Below are positions 16,742 through 24,979 of a stretch of DNA of 64,000 bases, in pieces. The notes under the pieces were generated by a model. It saw only the letters and a program-made list of their open reading frames with translations. It did no database searches and was not told the origin of the DNA. The stretch is taken from NCBI RefSeq assembly GCF_014203225.1, contig NZ_JACHIO010000011.1:62001-126000 (forward strand), in the 5' to 3' direction. How positions within the stretch are numbered: the stretch's first letter is position 1; each line of letters starts with the position of its first letter. The position numbers were made by a program, and so were the translations under genes. Source of the DNA: Granulicella mallensis (GTDB lineage: Bacteria; Acidobacteriota; Terriglobia; Terriglobales; Acidobacteriaceae).

Positions 16742-17430
16742 CGAAGCTCGTCTTGTTGCCCGGCATGGATGGAACGGGTGAGTTGTTCCGGGATTTCGTA
16801 GCGGCGTTGCCGGAGGGAACCGATACGGTCGCAGTGCACTATCCGGGCGATCGCCGGTTGCGGTACCCAGGGCTGCTGGAGTTCGTGCGCGCGGCGGCCC
16901 CGGAAGACAAGCCGTTCTGCCTGGTGGCGGAGTCGTTCTCGACGCCTCTTGCGATCCTGTATGCCGCGACGAATCCGCCGAACCTGAAGGGAATCGTGCT
17001 GTGCGCTGGGTTCGTCACCAGTCCGGTATGGGGGTGGCGGCGGACGCTCGCCCTGGCCCTGGCGCAGTTCATCTTCTGGCTGCCACTGCCGCGTTTCTTT
17101 ATCGAGATGTTTTTGGCCGGGCCGGGGGCTTCTTCTGCCCTGATCTCCGCGGTGCAGGCAGCGTCTTCGTGGGTCGAACCGGAGATCATGGCGGGACGTG
17201 CCCGCGATGTGCTGACGTGCGACGTGCGCGCGGAGATGGCGAAGGTGAATGTGCCGATTCTGTATTTACAGGCCGCGCAGGACAAGATGGTGGGGCCTGT
17301 GAGTCTAGAGGTGGCGAGAAGCATCAAGCCGGAGATGACGGTGGTAGTGGATGGGCCGCATCTGTTGTTCCAGCGCGAGCCGGTATTGAGTGCGGAAGTG
17401 GTGATGAAGTTTGTGCAGGGACTTGCGTAA
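16738..17430 (+). CDS. Alpha/beta-fold hydrolase
   Basis: About 230 residues with an alpha/beta-hydrolase core: opening strand TKLVLLPGMDGTGELFRDF (oxyanion region PGMDGTG), nucleophile elbow VAESFSTPLA, acid in QAAQDKMVGP and His in VDGPHLLFQREP. The elbow reads A-E-S-F-S instead of the usual G-x-S-x-G, a variation seen in some small hydrolases. I prefer GTG 16738, which overlaps the upstream stop in GTGA; TTG 16732 is an alternative start. A hydrophobic lid (RRTLALALAQFIFWLPLPRFFIEMF) suggests a lipophilic substrate. Function beyond ester-type hydrolysis is unknown. Confidence 0.8.
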   Translation: MTKLVLLPGMDGTGELFRDFVAALPEGTDTVAVHYPGDRRLRYPGLLEFVRAAAPEDKPFCLVAESFSTPLAILYAATNPPNLKGIVLCAGFVTSPVWGWRRTLALALAQFIFWLPLPRFFIEMFLAGPGASSALISAVQAASSWVEPEIMAGRARDVLTCDVRAEMAKVNVPILYLQAAQDKMVGPVSLEVARSIKPEMTVVVDGPHLLFQREPVLSAEVVMKFVQGLA

Positions 17431-17455
17431 GCCGTTTGTACGCGAGGTTTTTGGG

Positions 17456-18112
17456 TTAGAGCACTCCCAATACATCCATTGGATCAGGCCTGACGCGGTG
17501 GTCGGCGTGGGCTTCGCTGAAGAGGATCTTTCCTGCCTGCGAGATCACTAAGGTCGCGGGCAGGGGAAGCTGCCAGCTTTCGTCACCATTGATGAAGGGG
17601 ATGTTCACCAGGATCGAGCGGTAGTGGCGCTGCATGGGTTCCGGAACCGCGTAGGTGATTCCGAACTGCTCGGCGAGGCGGGTGCCTGCGTCGGACAGGA
17701 TAGGGAAGGTCAGGTTGTGCTGCTGGACGGTGAAGTCGTTTTGCCGCTGTGATTGCGGGGAGATGGCTACCAGCAGCGCGCCGCGTTCGCGGACCGTAGG
17801 GTAGAGCTTCTGCCAGGCTTCAAGCTCGGTCATACAGTAAGGGTCCCAGCGGCCTCGGAAGAAGTTCACCACAAGCGGGCCGACGGCGAGTAGGTCGGAG
17901 GAGCGGACCGTCTTGCCGTTGATGGCGTCGGGCAGGGCGAACTCCGGAGCCTGCGTGCCGACACTTGGGATGCGGGACTCGATGCCGGTGGCGAGGAGTT
18001 CCTGCACGGCTGTGTCGGTGATGGCAAGGCGTTCCGGCTGGACGAGGCCTCGGGTTTGCGCAGTGATGGTGTCGAGCTGGTCTTGAAGTCGGGGCGTGGC
18101 GGAGGACGGCAT
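17456..18112 (-). CDS. Peroxiredoxin-like (AhpC/TSA) protein
   Basis: 218 residues with a thioredoxin-like fold of the AhpC/TSA family (about 45-215). The active-site stretch is NFFRGRWDPYCMTELEAW. The Cys of PYC-MTEL aligns with the peroxidatic Cys of typical peroxiredoxins (xxC-PTEL), so peroxidase activity remains possible. Many relatives carry WCPYC with two cysteines; here the first is Asp, so any resolving cysteine must come from elsewhere. The conserved alkyl-peroxide site neighbours (Arg, Thr) are not secure from sequence. No signal peptide. Convergent with the alpha/beta hydrolase, 25 bp between stops. Confidence 0.8.
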   Translation of the reverse strand: MPSSATPRLQDQLDTITAQTRGLVQPERLAITDTAVQELLATGIESRIPSVGTQAPEFALPDAINGKTVRSSDLLAVGPLVVNFFRGRWDPYCMTELEAWQKLYPTVRERGALLVAISPQSQRQNDFTVQQHNLTFPILSDAGTRLAEQFGITYAVPEPMQRHYRSILVNIPFINGDESWQLPLPATLVISQAGKILFSEAHADHRVRPDPMDVLGVL

Positions 18113-18280
18113 CTGCTTCCAGTGTAGATGGTCGGGGGCTATGGTGGCGTGGGTGTGACGAGGTGGTTTTTACCTCACTTTAAACGCGCCATCCTGAGCG
18201 GGGTAACTCAGGATGACGCTTTGGGGATGGGACCAGGTAGTGTCTGACGAATCGAATATGGCAGCTTTGTCTTTGCTTCT

Positions 18281-18460
18281 GAGATAGATCCGGGCTTTAG
18301 CCCGGACATTCAAGACAGTCGATAAAGTGAGCTTCAGCCCCTGGGATAGGCTCTCCTCTCCGGAGGCAGAGATAGCAGGAGATAGGAAAGCTTGTCCTAG
18401 GGGCTGAAGCCCCATTCGTGTTGGTCCTGTAATGCCCGGGCTGAAGCCCGGGCCTATCTC
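18281..18460. repeat. Nested palindromic element, GGGCTGAAGCCC class
   Basis: Outer arms 18281-18310 and 18431-18460 are near-perfect inverted repeats (GAGATAG next to CCGGGCTTNAGCCCGG). Inner arms carry GCTTCAGCCCCTGGGATA and TCCTAGGGGCTGAAGC. This is the main content of the 460-bp gap between the peroxiredoxin-like gene and yeiH; no gene is seen there. Confidence 0.85.
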
Positions 18461-18576
18461 AGAGACAACAGCAGAAGAAGAGACATCAACAGACGAGTAG
18501 TCGTTAATTCGCCAGGCACTACCTAAAGTCGATATTCGCGAAGTTACTGTGACGAAAGACTTACCGCGCCTTGTAA

Positions 18577-19674
18577 CTACAAATGGAAGGCGTGGTCTGC
18601 GCCGTAGACGAGGCCGAGGGTGAGGAGTGCGATGACCACCTCCCCGATGGCTCCGACGAGGAATGGACGAAGGCCTTGTTTGCTGAGGTCTCGGAAGCTG
18701 GTGCGGAGACCGACTCCCGCGAAGGTGAGCAGGAAGGCCCAGCGGGAGAGGTTGCCGACGGCCAGCAGTTGCGGCTTGGAGAAGAACCCGACTGTTGCGA
18801 GTAGCGAGATCAGCAGGAAGCCGAGGACGAACTTGGGGAACTTCGACCAGAGGAAGGCGGCTTTGTTTTCGACCTTTGCGGCCTGGCCCTTGGAGGCCCA
18901 GTAGATGGCGTAGCCAAGGACGACGAAGCCGATCAGGGCGTTGCGGCAGGTCTTGGTGAGGACGGCGATCTTGCCGGCGGCGTCGGAGTAGAGCGCTCCG
19001 GCCGCGGCGGTCTCGGCGGTGTTGTCCACGGCGAGGCCGGTCCAGACGCCGTAGGCGTGATCGGAGAGATGTAGCGCGTGTCCGACGAGAGGGAAGATGA
19101 AGAGCGAGACCGCACCGAGCGCGAGGATGGCGGCGATGGCGTAGGAGGAGTCCTCTTCGTCTGCCTCGATGGCGCCCTGCGTGGCGATGATGGCGGAGAC
19201 TCCGCAGACCGAACTGCCGACCGCGAGCAGCGTGACGAGCTTGGGCGAGAGCTTAAAGCCTCGGCCGAGGTAGGTCATGAAGGTGAGGGCAAGGGCGATC
19301 TCGATGAAGACGAGCGCGAGGGAGATGCCGCCGAGCTTGGCGATGTCTCCGAGGATGAACCGCGCTCCGAGCAGGACGATGCCGGTCTTGAGCCAGAACT
19401 CATAGGTGGCCACGCCGCGACGGAAGATGGCCGGGACGCCGACGGTATTGGAGATGGCGAGGCCGATGAGGATGGCCCAGAGGACGTACTCGATGTTGGG
19501 CAGAACCAGGTGGTGGACCTTACCGTAGCGGGCGATGAACTGCTCGATGAACTTTCCGCCATAGCCGACGGCGGCGAGCAGGAGCAGGCCGGGGATGAGG
19601 CCGAGAGGGTTGGTGGAGGAGTCCGGCGCGATCTGGACAATAGGCTGGGGGATGGTTTGGGTGCTTGTGGACAT
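18577..19674 (-). CDS. yeiH: YeiH-family putative sulfate exporter (UPF0324)
   Basis: 365 residues, about ten membrane helices, an inner-membrane transporter of the YeiH/UPF0324 family. Some members are named sulfate exporters from their association with taurine or sulfite breakdown; the substrate is not firmly established. Landmarks: LLLAAVGYGGKFIEQ, the duplicated helix pairs, LLAVGSSVCGVSAIIATQGAI and GLAVDNTAETAAAGALYSDAAG. The start has AAGGAGA at good distance. Immediately upstream (14-nt gap) is a 35-residue membrane peptide gene, forming a two-gene operon, and two 17-bp tandem repeats lie in the promoter region. Confidence 0.9.
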   Translation of the reverse strand: MSTSTQTIPQPIVQIAPDSSTNPLGLIPGLLLLAAVGYGGKFIEQFIARYGKVHHLVLPNIEYVLWAILIGLAISNTVGVPAIFRRGVATYEFWLKTGIVLLGARFILGDIAKLGGISLALVFIEIALALTFMTYLGRGFKLSPKLVTLLAVGSSVCGVSAIIATQGAIEADEEDSSYAIAAILALGAVSLFIFPLVGHALHLSDHAYGVWTGLAVDNTAETAAAGALYSDAAGKIAVLTKTCRNALIGFVVLGYAIYWASKGQAAKVENKAAFLWSKFPKFVLGFLLISLLATVGFFSKPQLLAVGNLSRWAFLLTFAGVGLRTSFRDLSKQGLRPFLVGAIGEVVIALLTLGLVYGADHAFHL

Positions 19675-19688
19675 GGGGGTCTCCTTTC

Positions 19689-19796
19689 CTACCAGGGGAC
19701 TACTTTGAGGACGCCGAAGCGAATGAGGAGAGCAAGGCCGAGTGAGAGTAGAACGGCCCAGGTATCTGGCGAGAGGCGGCGGGAATTGGCCGGCAT
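19689..19796 (-). CDS. 35-residue membrane mini-protein upstream of YeiH
   Basis: The reading frame MPANSRRLSPDTWAVLLSLG continues LALLIRFGVLKVVPW and stops. It is preceded by AAGGAGCC at the right distance and ends 14 nt before the yeiH start. It has one membrane helix (about 13-31). The motif DTWAVLLSLGL resembles the N-terminal helix (DWLAVxIGL) that some longer YeiH-family members carry as part of one chain, so this may be a split-off accessory subunit of the transporter (inference). Confidence 0.75.
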   Translation of the reverse strand: MPANSRRLSPDTWAVLLSLGLALLIRFGVLKVVPW

Positions 19797-19883
19797 GGAA
19801 TGGCTCCTTAACCGCAGCGGCGAAGGTGCATGGAGAAAGGCCGCGGCGGTTCTGATTTGAATTTTGGGGGTGGGACAGGGGCG

Positions 19884-19917
19884 CTTAGCGCAGACAGCTA
19901 CTTAGCGCAAACAGCTA
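19884..19917. promoter_or_regulatory. Tandem 17-bp repeat upstream of the yeiH operon
   Basis: CTTAGCGCAGACAGCTA (19884-19900) is followed at once by CTTAGCGCAAACAGCTA (19901-19917), one mismatch. It lies 88-121 bp upstream of the mini-protein start on the minus strand, a fitting place for an activator or repressor binding site. No regulator gene is adjacent. Confidence 0.55.
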
Positions 19918-20078
19918 TGGCCTGTACAACAACAACGCGTGCGCGCAGGCGAGGGCAGAGCAGCGAAAGATGAGATAGGGGTGCTCATGCGTTGGTTATT
20001 TGTACCACGGAGTAGGGTTTGTCGAAGATGAAAGGAGTGTTACAGATGTTTGGAGCGTCGTCGCACTAGAATGGCGGG

Positions 20079-21623
20079 ATGATCGAACGTGGCATGAACC
20101 GGAGAGGATTTCTGGCAACGAGCGCGATGGTGGCGCTGTCGTTGCAGGGACGCAGGCTGTTTGCGCAGGGAACGGCGGAGCCGTGTGTGGTGAGGACTCC
20201 CAATGGCACCTTGCGCGGAGAGAGTACGGATGGGGTGCGGGTGTTTCGCGGTGTCCCGTTTGCCGAACCGCCGGTGGGGCCACTGCGCTTTCGGCCTCCT
20301 GTGAAGAAGACTGCGTGGAAGGGCGAGCGCGATGCGACGCGCTTTGCGCCTGCGGCGATACAGACGGGCGATCCGGCAGTCAGCAAGAGTGAGGACTGTC
20401 TGTACCTGAATGTGTGGGCCCTCGAAGGCGCCGCCGCGAAGAGCGGTGCGGGCCTGCCGGTGTACGTGTGGATCCACGGCGGCGGCTTTACGGGAGGAAA
20501 CTCCTTTGCGCCGATCTTCGATGGCACTGAGTTCGCGCGCGAGGGAGTGATCTGTATTACGGTCGCCTACCGGTTAGGTGTGCTGGGGTTCCTGGATATG
20601 GGGCCGCTGCTGGGGGCCGATTATGCAGGCTCGGGGAACAATGCGTTGCGCGACCTGATGCTGGCTCTGGAGTGGGTGCAGGAGAACGTCGCTGCGTTTG
20701 GCGGCGATCCTGCGCGGGTAACGCTGGGTGGTGAGTCTGCGGGAGCGAAGCTGACAGACATTCTGATGGGTGTGCCGGAGGCTCAGGGGTTGTTTCATCA
20801 GATGATCTCGGAGAGCGGCGGAGCGGAGCGTGTATGGCCTGCGTCGAATGCAACGGCGGTGGCGAAGGGCTTTGGAGACGTGTGGGGTGCGCGTGGGGCT
20901 GCCGGTTTGAAGACGGCTTCGGCGACGGAGTTGATGGCGTCGCAGACGAGCTTTATCGATAGCTGGCCGCAGCACTTTCCGTTGCGGACGGAGATCGATG
21001 GCACGCTGTTGCCGAAGCTTCCGGTGGAGACGATCGCTGGTGGCTCGACGCGCAGAAAGAGGCTGCTGATCGGAACCAATCGCGATGAGAGCGCGCTGTT
21101 TGTAGGGCCGCATCCGGCGCATGATGCGACCGCGGCCGATCTGGGGAATGTCCCGCTGGCACAGTTTCAGGCGGTGTATGCGAAGTACAAGGCGCTGTAT
21201 CCGGAGATGAGCGAAGAGCGGCTGCGGATTCGTGCGCTAACAGCGGAAGAGTACTGGGTGCCGTCGATGCGCGTGGCGGATGCTCATGTTCGCGGCGGTG
21301 GGAGCGCGTGGATGTATCGGCTGGACTTTGCGCCGAGCAGCGGCAGGCTCAAGAGCTATGCGTACCACTCGGAGGACCTGGGACTGGCGTGGGACAAGCC
21401 GAATCGGGACATCGACAATGCGGCTGCGGAGGCGGCGCTGGCCAAGCAGATGCACCAGGCCTGGGTAGCGTTTATCCAGGGAGAGAAGCCGGGTGCGGTG
21501 GGGTTGCCGGAGTGGCCGCAGTATGTCAACGGCACGCGGCAGACGATGATTCTGGATACTCAGAGCAGGGTGGAGGAGAAGCCGCAGGAGGCGGAGTTGC
21601 GGCTTTGGGATGGGGTGTTGTGA
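20079..21623 (+). CDS. Secreted carboxylesterase, type B family
   Basis: 514 residues, exported. The N-terminus MNRRGFLATSAMVALSL is a twin-arginine-like signal (RRGFL), so folding before export is likely. The type-B esterase signatures follow: oxyanion hole YVWIHGGGFTGG, SEDCLYLNVW, the nucleophile elbow TLGGESAGA with Ser220, and late in the chain the His of SYAYHSEDLGLAW. The family hydrolyses carboxylic esters of many kinds. I keep ATG 20079 (GGCGGG upstream), but ATG 20094 would put the RR motif at the usual place. Single gene. Confidence 0.9.
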   Translation: MIERGMNRRGFLATSAMVALSLQGRRLFAQGTAEPCVVRTPNGTLRGESTDGVRVFRGVPFAEPPVGPLRFRPPVKKTAWKGERDATRFAPAAIQTGDPAVSKSEDCLYLNVWALEGAAAKSGAGLPVYVWIHGGGFTGGNSFAPIFDGTEFAREGVICITVAYRLGVLGFLDMGPLLGADYAGSGNNALRDLMLALEWVQENVAAFGGDPARVTLGGESAGAKLTDILMGVPEAQGLFHQMISESGGAERVWPASNATAVAKGFGDVWGARGAAGLKTASATELMASQTSFIDSWPQHFPLRTEIDGTLLPKLPVETIAGGSTRRKRLLIGTNRDESALFVGPHPAHDATAADLGNVPLAQFQAVYAKYKALYPEMSEERLRIRALTAEEYWVPSMRVADAHVRGGGSAWMYRLDFAPSSGRLKSYAYHSEDLGLAWDKPNRDIDNAAAEAALAKQMHQAWVAFIQGEKPGAVGLPEWPQYVNGTRQTMILDTQSRVEEKPQEAELRLWDGVL

Positions 21624-21647
21624 AACAGGAGCTATCGCTTCAGCCGT

Positions 21648-22118
21648 CTAAACAGATGCAAGCACGGACTTGATAAGAGAGGGAGAGGCCTGAAATGTGG
21701 TCGTCTGTAGCCTCTTCACTGCCTCGTTTAGGTCGAGAAGGCCTCGTAGATGCGCGTAGCGAAGGATGCCGAGTGTGCCGATAATTTCGATGCCAAAATG
21801 CCGGGCTTCCTGTCGACCGAGAGCCTCATCGATGAGCAGCAAGCTGCCTCGATGAATGTGCGCCAGCGTAATGGCTTCGCGCTCTCCGGCATCAAGCTTG
21901 GAGTCAAAGCTCAGAGTGGTGGCGCCAGAATCACGAACTTCCAGCCAATTGGGAGCGCTCTCGATCCAACGTCTGACACGCTGTGGGGCGAGCGGAACAA
22001 GCAACTCCTCTCTGACGGCTATGGGGATGACAACCGAGCCATAGAGCTTAGGAAGGACATCGATATACTCGATGAGCACCAGATAGTTCAGGGGACTTGT
22101 ATCGGCAACGACGATCAT
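21648..22118 (-). CDS. PIN-like DUF3368 toxin
   Basis: 156 residues. It starts IVVADTSPLNYLVLIEYIDVL, the DxSPL signature of the DUF3368 branch of PIN-domain nucleases. Other acidic positions are in LDAGEREAITLA and LLIDEALGRQEA, forming the metal-binding set. The family acts as the toxin of toxin-antitoxin modules with UPF0175 partners (established by context). Here the partner gene lies directly upstream, 9 bp away on the same strand. Probably an RNase that halts growth when the antitoxin is lost. Confidence 0.88.
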   Translation of the reverse strand: MIVVADTSPLNYLVLIEYIDVLPKLYGSVVIPIAVREELLVPLAPQRVRRWIESAPNWLEVRDSGATTLSFDSKLDAGEREAITLAHIHRGSLLLIDEALGRQEARHFGIEIIGTLGILRYAHLRGLLDLNEAVKRLQTTTFQASPSLIKSVLASV

Positions 22119-22127
22119 CTGGTGAGA

Positions 22128-22406
22128 TTATGCGGCAGTCGATCGTTCAAAGAGTCTGTCGGAAGTCTCTATATCCTGCTGGAAATCTTCGACAGAAAAA
22201 TTGAGATAGATCCCATGCTCCCTGAGCAATTCGTGGACCTGCATGCGGGTTTCATATCCCAACATCGCGCGGACTTCACTTTCAGATAGTTGCCGAGTGC
22301 GATAGCCATCGACGGCCAGGGCTTCAAGAGCTACCCGTGAGGGGTTCTTGCCTGCGGCGGAGATCTGGGCGGCAAGAGTGTCCGGAATGTCGATGGTTAC
22401 CTGCAT
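22128..22406 (-). CDS. UPF0175 antitoxin
   Basis: 92 residues, N-terminus MQVTIDIPDTLAAQISAAGK, then a helix-turn-helix-like part (LSESEVRAMLGYETRMQVHELLREHGIYLNFSVEDFQQDI) typical of UPF0175. As antitoxin it should bind and neutralise the DUF3368 protein encoded downstream and repress the shared promoter. The gene order, antitoxin first with a 9-bp gap, is usual. Intact, no sign of decay. Confidence 0.88.
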   Translation of the reverse strand: MQVTIDIPDTLAAQISAAGKNPSRVALEALAVDGYRTRQLSESEVRAMLGYETRMQVHELLREHGIYLNFSVEDFQQDIETSDRLFERSTAA

Positions 22407-22472
22407 GGCATAACGATAGCATTTAGGGCTTCACATCTGAAGCCCTATCGTCCAGTTAGTGCCATTGTGACC

Positions 22473-23855
22473 TTACCGCCCGAACCGCTGCCCACCCTGC
22501 ATCTGGCTCATGAGGCGTTGCTGCATCTTGCTTCCGCCAGTACCCATGGTCTTGAACATCTTGCTCATCTGGGCGTGTTGTTTCAGGAGATTGTTGACCT
22601 CGGAGACCTGAACGCCTGCGCCCATCGCAATGCGCTTACGGCGACTGCCGTTGATGATCGACGAGTTCTGGCGCTCCTTGTTGGTCATCGAGTTGATGAT
22701 CGATTCCACGCGCGTGAACTGGCTCTCGTCGACGTTGGCCGCGGCCTGCTGCATGCCGGCGAAGGGACCGACCGAGGGCAGCATCTTCAGAATTGACTGC
22801 ATACTGCCGAGCTTCTTGATCTGGCGAAGCTGCTCGCGGAAGTCTTCGAGGGAGAAGCCGTCGCCGGAGAGGGCTTTCTTGGCGAAGGCTTCTGCTTTGG
22901 ACTTGTCGAGTTTCTCGTCGGCGCGCTCGAGCAGCGTGGCGATATCGCCCATGCCTAGGATGCGGCCCACGATGCGGTCCGGGTGGAAGGGTTCGAAGGC
23001 GTCGGACTTTTCGCCCGTGCCGAGGAACTTGACCGGCTGGCCGGTGATCTGGCGGATGGAGAGCGCCGCGCCGCCGCGGGAGTCGCCGTCCATTTTGGTG
23101 AGGATAGAGCCGGTGATGGTGAGCTTGTCGTTGAAGGCCTTGGCGGAGTTGACGGCGTCCTGGCCGGTCATGGCGTCGGCGACGAAGAGGATCTCGGAGG
23201 GGTTGAGCTGCTTCTTGAGCAGTGCCATCTCCTCCATCAGGGCCTCGTCGATGCCGAGACGGCCGGCGGTGTCGACGATGAGGATGTCGCAGCCGTAGTT
23301 GGCGGCTTCACGACGGGCCTCGCGGGCGAGGCGCTCGACGAGCGGCGTGCCTGCGGCTTCGCCCTTGGTGTCGCCCTCGTAGATCTGGGCATTGATGGAC
23401 TGGGCTACGACCTTGAGCTGCTCGCGGGCGGCGGGGCGGTAGACGTCGACGGAGACGAGCATGGGGCGGTGGCCGCCCTTCTTGAGCCACTGGGCGAGCT
23501 TGCCGGAGGTGGTCGTCTTGCCGGAGCCTTGTAGACCGGCCATGAGGATGACGGTGGGCGGCTGCGAGGCGAACTTGAAGCGGGCGGTGTCGCGGCCGAG
23601 GACTTCGACGAGCTCGTCGCGGACGATCTTGACGATCTGCTCGGCGGGCGAGAGGGAGGTGGCGACCTGGGAGCCGAGGGCCTTGGTGCGGATGTGCTCG
23701 ATGAGGTCTTTGGCGACGTTGAGGTTTACGTCGGACTCGAGCAGGGCGAGGCGAATCTCGCGCAGGGCGTCGTTGATGTTTTCGTCGGTGAGGGTGCCCT
23801 GGCCGCGCAGGGTCTTGAACGAGCGTTGCAGCTTCTCGGAGAGGTTCTCAAACAT
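22473..23855 (-). CDS. ffh: Signal recognition particle protein Ffh
   Basis: Ffh is the GTPase of the signal recognition particle and targets nascent inner-membrane proteins to FtsY. The 460-residue form from ATG 23855 (MFENLSEKLQRSFKTLRG) matches the family start; an in-frame extension upstream runs into repeat DNA and is not believed. N domain about 1-85; G domain with GLQGSGKTTTSGKLA, DTAGR and TKMDGD; M domain from about 300 with RRKRIAMGAG and the Met-rich end MSKMFKTMGTGGSKMQQRLMSQMQ, which binds SRP RNA and signal sequences. Neither 4.5S RNA nor ftsY is visible in the window. Confidence 0.96.
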   Translation of the reverse strand: MFENLSEKLQRSFKTLRGQGTLTDENINDALREIRLALLESDVNLNVAKDLIEHIRTKALGSQVATSLSPAEQIVKIVRDELVEVLGRDTARFKFASQPPTVILMAGLQGSGKTTTSGKLAQWLKKGGHRPMLVSVDVYRPAAREQLKVVAQSINAQIYEGDTKGEAAGTPLVERLAREARREAANYGCDILIVDTAGRLGIDEALMEEMALLKKQLNPSEILFVADAMTGQDAVNSAKAFNDKLTITGSILTKMDGDSRGGAALSIRQITGQPVKFLGTGEKSDAFEPFHPDRIVGRILGMGDIATLLERADEKLDKSKAEAFAKKALSGDGFSLEDFREQLRQIKKLGSMQSILKMLPSVGPFAGMQQAAANVDESQFTRVESIINSMTNKERQNSSIINGSRRKRIAMGAGVQVSEVNNLLKQHAQMSKMFKTMGTGGSKMQQRLMSQMQGGQRFGR

Positions 23856-23890
23856 AGAGGTTAAGTTTACCAGTGGTGATTGGGGAAGCA

Positions 23891-23930
23891 GATTCCCCAC
23901 GGGAATGACAATAAGAAAAACAAAGGCAAC
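23891..23930. repeat. Short dispersed repeat, fragment (copy a)
   Basis: ATTCCCCACGGGAATGACAA with downstream AGAAAAACAAAGGC matches the block at 30019-30056. It contains the small palindrome TTCCC-CA-CGGGAA. It sits between the divergent ffh and xerD genes. Confidence 0.7.
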
Positions 23931-24025
23931 GGCCTCGTATCACAAAAGAAGGGTTGGTGTGGATACTTGGCAAGCATGGTTCAGGGGGCTGGCGCTGGGC
24001 TTCGTGGAGCGCAAGAATCAAAGGT

Positions 24026-24979
24026 ATGCCTTTGCCGCCGCCAACGATCAACGCTGCCAGTCTGCTGCGCGAGTACATGACGCACCTTCGCGTGGAGCGA
24101 GGGCTGCGTCCGCTGAGCTGCGAGGCCTATCAGCGGGATCTGGAGATGTTTGCGGAGTTTCTGGAAGGCGCGAACGCGACGCTGCTGACGGCGCGGCAGG
24201 AGAGCGTCAGCGGATTTATGCAGCATCTACGGGAGCATGGCATCGAGTCGCGCTCCGTGGCGCGCAAGTTGAGTTGTCTGCGCGGGTTCTATCGCTGGCT
24301 GTTGATGGACAAGCGTATCCCTCATGACCCGACGGTGAATATCGAGTCGCCATCGAGCTGGAAGGTGCTGCCCAAGAGCCTCGCCGAGAGCGAAGTGAAC
24401 GAGATGTTGGAGCGCACTGGGGTTGCAGCCCGGAGCGATGCGGCGGATGGAGCGTCGCTGCGCGACCACGCGATTCTGGAGTTGCTGTACGCCGGGGGGC
24501 TGCGCGTGGGAGAGATTGTCTCGTTGCGGCAGGAAGACCTGCGGCTTGAATCGGCGAGTGTGCAGGTGCGCGGCAAGGGAGACAAGGAGCGCATTGTGCC
24601 GATTGGGCGCTCGGCGATCGAGGCTCTGGAGGCGTATGTGCAGCGCGGACGACCGGAGTTGATGCGCTCGAAGTCTGGGGTGCAGCGGACGTTGTTTCTT
24701 TCCGTGCGCGGCAATCCGCTGACGACGCAGAAGGTATGGCAGATGGTGCGCAGTGTGAACTCCCATGCGAGTCCGCATAAGCTGCGCCATAGCTGCGCGA
24801 CACACATGGTCGAGCATGGAGCGGACCTGCGCACCGTACAGACGCTGCTGGGCCATGCGGACATTGCGACGACGCAGGTGTATACGCACCTGGCGATCGA
24901 CCGGTTGAAGCAGGTGCATCGGTTGCATCATCCGCGGGCGAAGGTCCATTCCACTCCTCTACAAGAGAGGGCATCGTGA
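24026..24979 (+). CDS. xerD: Tyrosine recombinase, XerD-like
   Basis: About 317 residues from ATG 24026 ([20 protein letters not shown]), with AAAGGT upstream. N-terminal SAM-like DNA-binding domain (about 10-100: [22 protein letters not shown]), then the catalytic domain. The R-K-H-R-H-Y set is visible: Arg in [16 protein letters not shown], Lys in [11 protein letters not shown], His-x-x-Arg in [13 protein letters not shown], His in [11 protein letters not shown] and nucleophile Tyr in VYTHL. XerC/XerD resolve chromosome dimers at dif. The gene overlaps the next recombinase gene by 4 bp (GTGA), an unusual arrangement, since xerC and xerD are mostly unlinked. Confidence 0.9.
   Translation: MPLPPPTINAASLLREYMTHLRVERGLRPLSCEAYQRDLEMFAEFLEGANATLLTARQESVSGFMQHLREHGIESRSVARKLSCLRGFYRWLLMDKRIPHDPTVNIESPSSWKVLPKSLAESEVNEMLERTGVAARSDAADGASLRDHAILELLYAGGLRVGEIVSLRQEDLRLESASVQVRGKGDKERIVPIGRSAIEALEAYVQRGRPELMRSKSGVQRTLFLSVRGNPLTTQKVWQMVRSVNSHASPHKLRHSCATHMVEHGADLRTVQTLLGHADIATTQVYTHLAIDRLKQVHRLHHPRAKVHSTPLQERAS

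Noticed and set aside
23954..24025. 24-residue N-terminal extension of the XerD-like protein
   Set aside because: The extension lies next to repeat DNA, has no ribosome binding site and does not match the family start; ATG 24026 does.
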